A stretch of DNA of 64,000 nt, taken from the NCBI GenBank assembly GCA_000818945.1, contig KN805384.1, forward strand, positions 523,681-587,680, given 5' to 3'. Position 1 is the first letter of the stretch; each line of letters starts with the position of its first letter. The notes beneath the pieces were generated by a model. It ran no database searches and had not been told where the DNA came from. It saw only the letters and a program-made list of their open reading frames with translations. The DNA comes from Schizochytrium sp. CCTCC M209059 (lineage: Eukaryota > Sar > Bigyra > Thraustochytrida > Thraustochytriidae). Positions 60,043 through 64,000 of the stretch are shown piece by piece. A program made the translations under genes and the position numbers.

Positions 60043-61839
60043 ATGTGGCCCTTTGGCAAGAAGGCCGAGGACGAGACCCCCGGCACCGCGAACCCGGCGG
60101 GCGCTGGCGAAGATGCCGCCAAGAAGGCCGCCGCCGCCGTGATGGGCGCCGCGAACGACGCGGAGAGCGCCGCGGGAAGCATCTTCAAGGATGAGCCCAA
60201 GGACGAGGCCGCCAAGCCGGAACCCGGCGCCATGCGCGGGTTCGACCCGACCGCGCTCGAGCGCGCCGCCAAGGCCGCCCGCGAGCTGCAGGACCTCAAG
60301 TTCGCCCCGGAGGCCATCAACATCGCCAAGCTCAAGGAGGAGCGCCGCGGCAAGCAGGCCGATGCCGAGGCCGAGTCCATGAAGGCCCGCCAGAAGGCCT
60401 TCGAGGTCGAGCAGTCCCGCGTCCAGGAGCAGGAGCGCCGCCAGACCCTGCAGCAGGACCACAAGCTCAAGCAGGAGCAGGCGTACTACCAGGACCAGCT
60501 CGCGCGCAAGCGCCACCAGGATGAGCTCAACGCGCAGCGCGCCATGAAGGAGCAGCAGCTCAAGCGCGAAGAGGAGTTCCAGCTCCGCGTCGAGGGTATG
60601 AAGCGCCAGACCGCCGAGTACGAGGCCAAGCTGCGCAAGGACACCGAGCGCGCCCGCGTCGAGGCCGAGATGGCCGGCAAGGCGGACCAGGAGCGCAAGA
60701 ACTGGGACCTTCACATGCAGCGCAGCCAGATGCAGGCTAAGGAGATGCGCACCACCGTGCTCGAGAGTGTGCGCGAGAGCGGCCGCATCATCGGCGACGG
60801 CGTCAACTCCTTCTTGCACGACCGCGAGAAGCTCGGCACCACCGTCGGCCTCTTCACCATGCTCGCCGTCGGCATCTACGGTGCTCGCGTCGGAACCGGT
60901 GTGCTTGGCCGCTACATCGAGGCCCGCATGGGCAAGCCCCCTCTCGTGCGCGAGACCTCGCGCCGCTCGCCCCTCGAGACCATCCGTAGCCCCATCTCCT
61001 CGATTCGCCGTCTCGCCGGCGGCAGCGGCAACGCCCTCGATGGTGTCGTCGTTGAGCCCAAGCTCCAGGACCGTCTGTCCACCCTTGCTGTGACCACGCG
61101 CAACACCAAGAACAACGGCGCCCCTTACCGCCATGCCATGCTCCACGGCCCGCCCGGTACCGGTAAGACGCTCTTTGCCAAGAAGCTTGCCCAGGCCTCT
61201 GGCATGGACTACGCCATTCTCACCGGTGGTGACGTCGCCCCCCTCGGCCGCGAGGCCGTCACGGAGATGCACAAGCTCTTTGACTGGGCCAACACCAGCC
61301 GCCGTGGCGTCGTTGTCTTCATCGATGAGGCTGATGCCTTCCTCCGCAAGCGTACCGAGTCCAACCTCAGTGAAGATGCCCGCAACGCCCTCAATGCCTT
61401 CCTCTACCGCACTGGTACCGAGAGCAAGAACTTTATGGTCGTCTACGCCACCAACGAGCCCGAGCAGCTGGATTGGGCCATTAACGATCGTACCGATGAG
61501 CTTGTTCCCTTTACTCTTCCGGGCCCTGCTGAGCGCGAGACCATGCTCAAGATGTACTTTGACAAGCTGATTGTGAACAACACCAAGAGCGCCAGCACCG
61601 GCATGTTTGGTGGCCCCAAGCAGATCACTGTCGATGGCGTTGATGATGCCCAGCTCACTGCCATTGCCCAGAAGCTCAACGGCTTCTCTGGTCGTGAGAT
61701 CTCCAAGCTCGTCATTGGCTGGCAGGCGGCTGCATATGGCACCTCTGACGCCGTGCTCAACAAGGCTCTCGTCGACCGTGTTCTCGACAACAGCCTTGAG
61801 CAGCACATGACCAAGATGAAGTGGGAGGGCCGCGAGTAA
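60043..61839 (+). CDS. ATAD3: ATAD3-type mitochondrial AAA+ ATPase
   Basis: 598 residues from the ATG at 60043, starting MWPFGKK. N-terminal Ala/Pro/Gly-rich region, then a long charged coiled coil (about residues 80-245, Glu/Lys/Gln-rich), a membrane segment near 268-290 and a AAA+ module with Walker A GPPGTGKT (369-376) and Walker B VVFIDEADAF (about 423-432). The C-terminal lid ends near MKWEGRE. This order is that of ATAD3, an inner-membrane ATPase linked to nucleoid organisation, cristae and lipid transfer; the family is absent from yeasts. Codon use is extremely C/G-ending, implying high expression, and it leaves a long antisense frame open. GATATCC motifs lie upstream. Convergent with the Hsp110-like gene. 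Confidence 0.96.
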   Translation: MWPFGKKAEDETPGTANPAGAGEDAAKKAAAAVMGAANDAESAAGSIFKDEPKDEAAKPEPGAMRGFDPTALERAAKAARELQDLKFAPEAINIAKLKEERRGKQADAEAESMKARQKAFEVEQSRVQEQERRQTLQQDHKLKQEQAYYQDQLARKRHQDELNAQRAMKEQQLKREEEFQLRVEGMKRQTAEYEAKLRKDTERARVEAEMAGKADQERKNWDLHMQRSQMQAKEMRTTVLESVRESGRIIGDGVNSFLHDREKLGTTVGLFTMLAVGIYGARVGTGVLGRYIEARMGKPPLVRETSRRSPLETIRSPISSIRRLAGGSGNALDGVVVEPKLQDRLSTLAVTTRNTKNNGAPYRHAMLHGPPGTGKTLFAKKLAQASGMDYAILTGGDVAPLGREAVTEMHKLFDWANTSRRGVVVFIDEADAFLRKRTESNLSEDARNALNAFLYRTGTESKNFMVVYATNEPEQLDWAINDRTDELVPFTLPGPAERETMLKMYFDKLIVNNTKSASTGMFGGPKQITVDGVDDAQLTAIAQKLNGFSGREISKLVIGWQAAAYGTSDAVLNKALVDRVLDNSLEQHMTKMKWEGRE

Positions 61840-62474
61840 GCTTTTTTTTTTATATAATATCTTCGCTTACACGGAAAAAAAAAAGCCTCCGCTCTCAGCC
61901 TGCCTCTTGCTCGCGCTGTCATGTCAGTCATAGGGGTTTCATACCACGTCGCATATTGCTAGAAGAGTGCAGGAATACGCTTGTTAGTTTTTTTTTTCTC
62001 TCTCTCTCTTTCCCTTCTTGTTTCTCTCTGCCAGTCTTGGTGTTGCTGCTTCATACAAACTGCTACTCGTACGAATTGTGTTGATTGATGCGAAGTGCAG
62101 TCCCTTACCTCTAACCTTGAATTTACGAAGTGTTGCCAGATAGATGTCAAAGGACAGACGAAGACGAGAAAAGATGAAAATAAAAAAGTTCAAGAACGCC
62201 GTCAAGAGCACTGATAGCGAAGGCAATGGAAGCGAATAGTTGGACGCGACAAAGCATAAGGATCAGACAAACTACCTAGACCCTGAGACGATTGCCATAT
62301 CCTAAACCTTTTGGGAAAAGGAATCACCTTGCATGAAAAAGGTAAAATCATAATCTGAATGTTAGACGCCCCAAGAAACAAGCAAGCAGGCACAGACACG
62401 AGAGAAATTAACATCCTCCCTCTTTGTTTTCTCTAACGCAATGTTTCGAAAGGGGTAGAATAAGAAAGTCTAAT
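61840..62474. other. Convergent 3' spacer; no gene seen
   Basis: Between the stop codons of ATAD3 (+) and the Hsp110-like gene (-). T-, A- and CT-rich runs (about 61843-61858, 61875-61885, 61987-62025) are typical of 3' UTRs. No frame has coding character. Confidence 0.55.
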
Positions 62475-64000
62475 CTAGCCGAACATCTTCTTGGCCATCT
62501 TGGCGCGGCGCGCCTCTTCGCGCTGAATCTGAAGGTTGACACGGTTCAACAACGAAGCCAGCGGTTTCTGCTCTGCCTCGGGAGCAATCTTGATTGCGCG
62601 TGCGAGATTCTTCTTGGCCTCAGTGAACTCCTTGGTCTTTTCTTGCGCAAAGGCAAGGCGGAAAAGCGCCTTGGTAGAGTTGGCATCGAGCTCGAGGGCT
62701 TCTTTGGCAGATTTGACGGTCTCGGCCCACTCTTCGAGCTTGATCGAGCACTGCGCCATGTTCAAATGCAAGGAAAGCTTAATCTGCTTGACCTCCTCCT
62801 CGTCATCGGGACCAAGATCGAAAAATTTGTCGGCATGCTGCAGAGAGCGCAGGTACCGGTTCTTCGCGGCGTTGTAGTTGCCATCTTTAAAGAGCTGCGT
62901 ACCCTCATCCTTATTGAGCTTGACCTTGCGCATACGTTCAGGCTTCTTGAGCTTGCGCTGATCATGGTCATCCTTGCCGCCGTTCGCTGCCAGCTCGGCG
63001 GCTGCCAAGGTCTCCTGCTCTTGCATCTCGCGTTCTGCCTTCTCGCGCTCCTCTTTGATCTTGGCCCAATATGCAGCGCACGGGCCCTCGAGCGCCTTGT
63101 CGAGATCCTCGAGCTTGTTGGCGTAGTCCTCCGCGGAGGCTGACTCCGAGGCATCCCACAGCCAGTTCTCGAACTCGTCAAGGACTGTAACGCATGCGCT
63201 GCGGTCGATGAGATCCGTGTGCGGCTTACGAGAGCCTCCGTCGGCGAGCGCGCGTGTCTCAAAAATGCGGGATTCGAGCTTGTTCCGTGCGGCATGCAAG
63301 GCAGCCTCGGCGGCATCGGCGGCAAGCAGGTCCTGTTCCAGACGGACCGCAGCATCGAGGTCCGACTCGGACATGACCGAAGGGGCGTCCACGCGCGTCT
63401 GTGTATCCTGTGCCGCATCGTTGTTCTCGGGAAGGCCGCGAGCAAGATTGTCAAAGGCCGGCCGCATGACGCCGCCCGCCTTGGGCTCAAAGTCCTTGGC
63501 GCAGCAAAGGGCCGTGCCAACAACAACGGACGCAGTCGAGTCCATCGTGTAGCCGAGAGGCACGTCTTCGCCAAAGGCAGCCGAGATCGCCTGCTTGACT
63601 AGAGGCATACGCATGCCGCCGCCAATGAGCTCGACAGCACGGATGCTCTTCCGCACCTCCTGATCATCGTCCTCGGTGCCAAGATTTTCCAAGACGTCGC
63701 GCAGCATACTGCTAATCTTATCGCCAAGAGGTGCGCAAATTTCCTCAAGCTGCGCCTGCGTATAGGTGAAGCTAACGTCCTCGTCATTGACGAGCGATTC
63801 GCAGCTCACCTGCGTCTGGGGCGCCCCGGAAAGCGACTCCTTGAGCTTTCGAACCTGCGTCATGAGCCGAATGCTGGCCTTGCTGCCGCGCGAGACGCCT
63901 TCGCCCTTGCGCGACTTGCAGTCCTCGTTGAGAGCGTCAAAGAGAAGGTCGTCGACGGCAGCTCCACCCACATCTGCAATGCACTTTGAGGCAAGCTTGG
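62475..64000 (-). CDS. Hsp70/Hsp110-family chaperone with C-terminal TPR domain (5' end beyond the window)
   Basis: The frame is open to the right edge, so the start and most of the nucleotide-binding domain are missing. The visible part starts in the Hsp110-like nucleotide-binding domain: IADVGGAAVDDLLFD, then SIRAVELIGGGMRMPLVK and GYTMDSTASVVVGTAL. A substrate-binding or helical-lid-like region follows, with an acidic, Glu/Ala-rich segment. The last 150 residues form three TPR-like hairpins similar to those of cyclophilin 40 and large FKBPs (LNMAQCSIKLEEW, then EALELDANSTKALFRLAFAQ), ending KMAKKMFG. Such TPRs bind the EEVD tail of Hsp90/Hsp70. The second-hairpin Asn and the Lys/Arg of KALFR are kept, but the usual first-helix Asn seems to be Thr. 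One chain may thus combine nucleotide-exchange or chaperone and co-chaperone functions; this is inference. Confidence 0.88.
   Translation of the reverse strand, partial: KLASKCIADVGGAAVDDLLFDALNEDCKSRKGEGVSRGSKASIRLMTQVRKLKESLSGAPQTQVSCESLVNDEDVSFTYTQAQLEEICAPLGDKISSMLRDVLENLGTEDDDQEVRKSIRAVELIGGGMRMPLVKQAISAAFGEDVPLGYTMDSTASVVVGTALCCAKDFEPKAGGVMRPAFDNLARGLPENNDAAQDTQTRVDAPSVMSESDLDAAVRLEQDLLAADAAEAALHAARNKLESRIFETRALADGGSRKPHTDLIDRSACVTVLDEFENWLWDASESASAEDYANKLEDLDKALEGPCAAYWAKIKEEREKAEREMQEQETLAAAELAANGGKDDHDQRKLKKPERMRKVKLNKDEGTQLFKDGNYNAAKNRYLRSLQHADKFFDLGPDDEEEVKQIKLSLHLNMAQCSIKLEEWAETVKSAKEALELDANSTKALFRLAFAQEKTKEFTEAKKNLARAIKIAPEAEQKPLASLLNRVNLQIQREEARRAKMAKKMFG

Noticed and set aside
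59767..61806. 679-codon minus-strand frame antisense to ATAD3
   Set aside because: Leu/Gly/Ala-rich shadow produced by extreme C/G third positions of ATAD3; no independent support.

Overview
The window is nuclear DNA from a GC-rich, intron-poor eukaryotic microbe. Its long uninterrupted reading frames code for clearly eukaryotic proteins: an ESCRT-I UEV protein (Tsg101/Vps23), the GATOR2 subunit MIOS, the mitochondrial AAA ATPase ATAD3, a leukotriene-A4-hydrolase-type M1 aminopeptidase, a PAPS-reductase-family FAD synthase, an Hsp110-like chaperone and a giant cyclic-nucleotide-gated channel. Strong C/G third-position bias, almost no introns, TmcB-like PAS/TPR membrane proteins and many EF-hand proteins suggest a heterotrophic stramenopile, most likely a thraustochytrid/labyrinthulomycete. 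That placement is inference; no rRNA or other phylogenetic marker is present.

Layout. 1-1.8 kb: GC-rich flank without a recognisable gene. 1.8-3.2 kb (+): ARM-like unknown protein. 3.9-4.3 kb (-): small unknown protein. 5.0-9.0 kb (+): large EF-hand protein with a possible N-myristoylation start. 9.3-11.0 kb (-): Zn2Cys6 transcription factor. 11.0-13.9 kb: low-complexity spacer. 13.9-19.15 kb (-) and 21.5-26.8 kb (+): two divergent paralogous TmcB-like multi-pass membrane proteins, with a probable small spliced gene between them (19.59-19.88 kb). 27.0-34.7 kb (-): a 2564-residue channel with four tandem pore/CNBD units. 36.8-38.25 kb (+): Tsg101/Vps23. 38.4 kb: a 16-base assembly gap. 38.7-42.9 kb (-): MIOS. 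43.3-48.2 kb (+): a protein built of five tandem EF-hand modules. 48.8-54.1 kb (+): a transposase-like protein with a C-terminal Ulp1 (C48) protease. 54.5-56.6 kb (-): LTA4H-type aminopeptidase with an N-terminal membrane anchor. 57.1-57.35 kb: a hexanucleotide satellite. 57.9-58.7 kb (-): FAD synthase. 60.0-61.8 kb (+): ATAD3. 62.5-64.0 kb (-): 3' part of an Hsp70/Hsp110 fused to a TPR domain, running off the right edge.

Genes are packed as divergent or convergent neighbours with short 3' spacers. Longer 5' spacers carry many tetranucleotide and pentanucleotide tracts. Five large genes (two EF-hand proteins, two TmcB-like proteins, one CNG channel) point to calcium and cyclic-nucleotide or PAS-sensor signalling. 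They are neighbours rather than an operon, so a shared pathway is only a suggestion. Start codons were chosen as the first good ATG; several longer frames open only with GTG or TTG and were trimmed.
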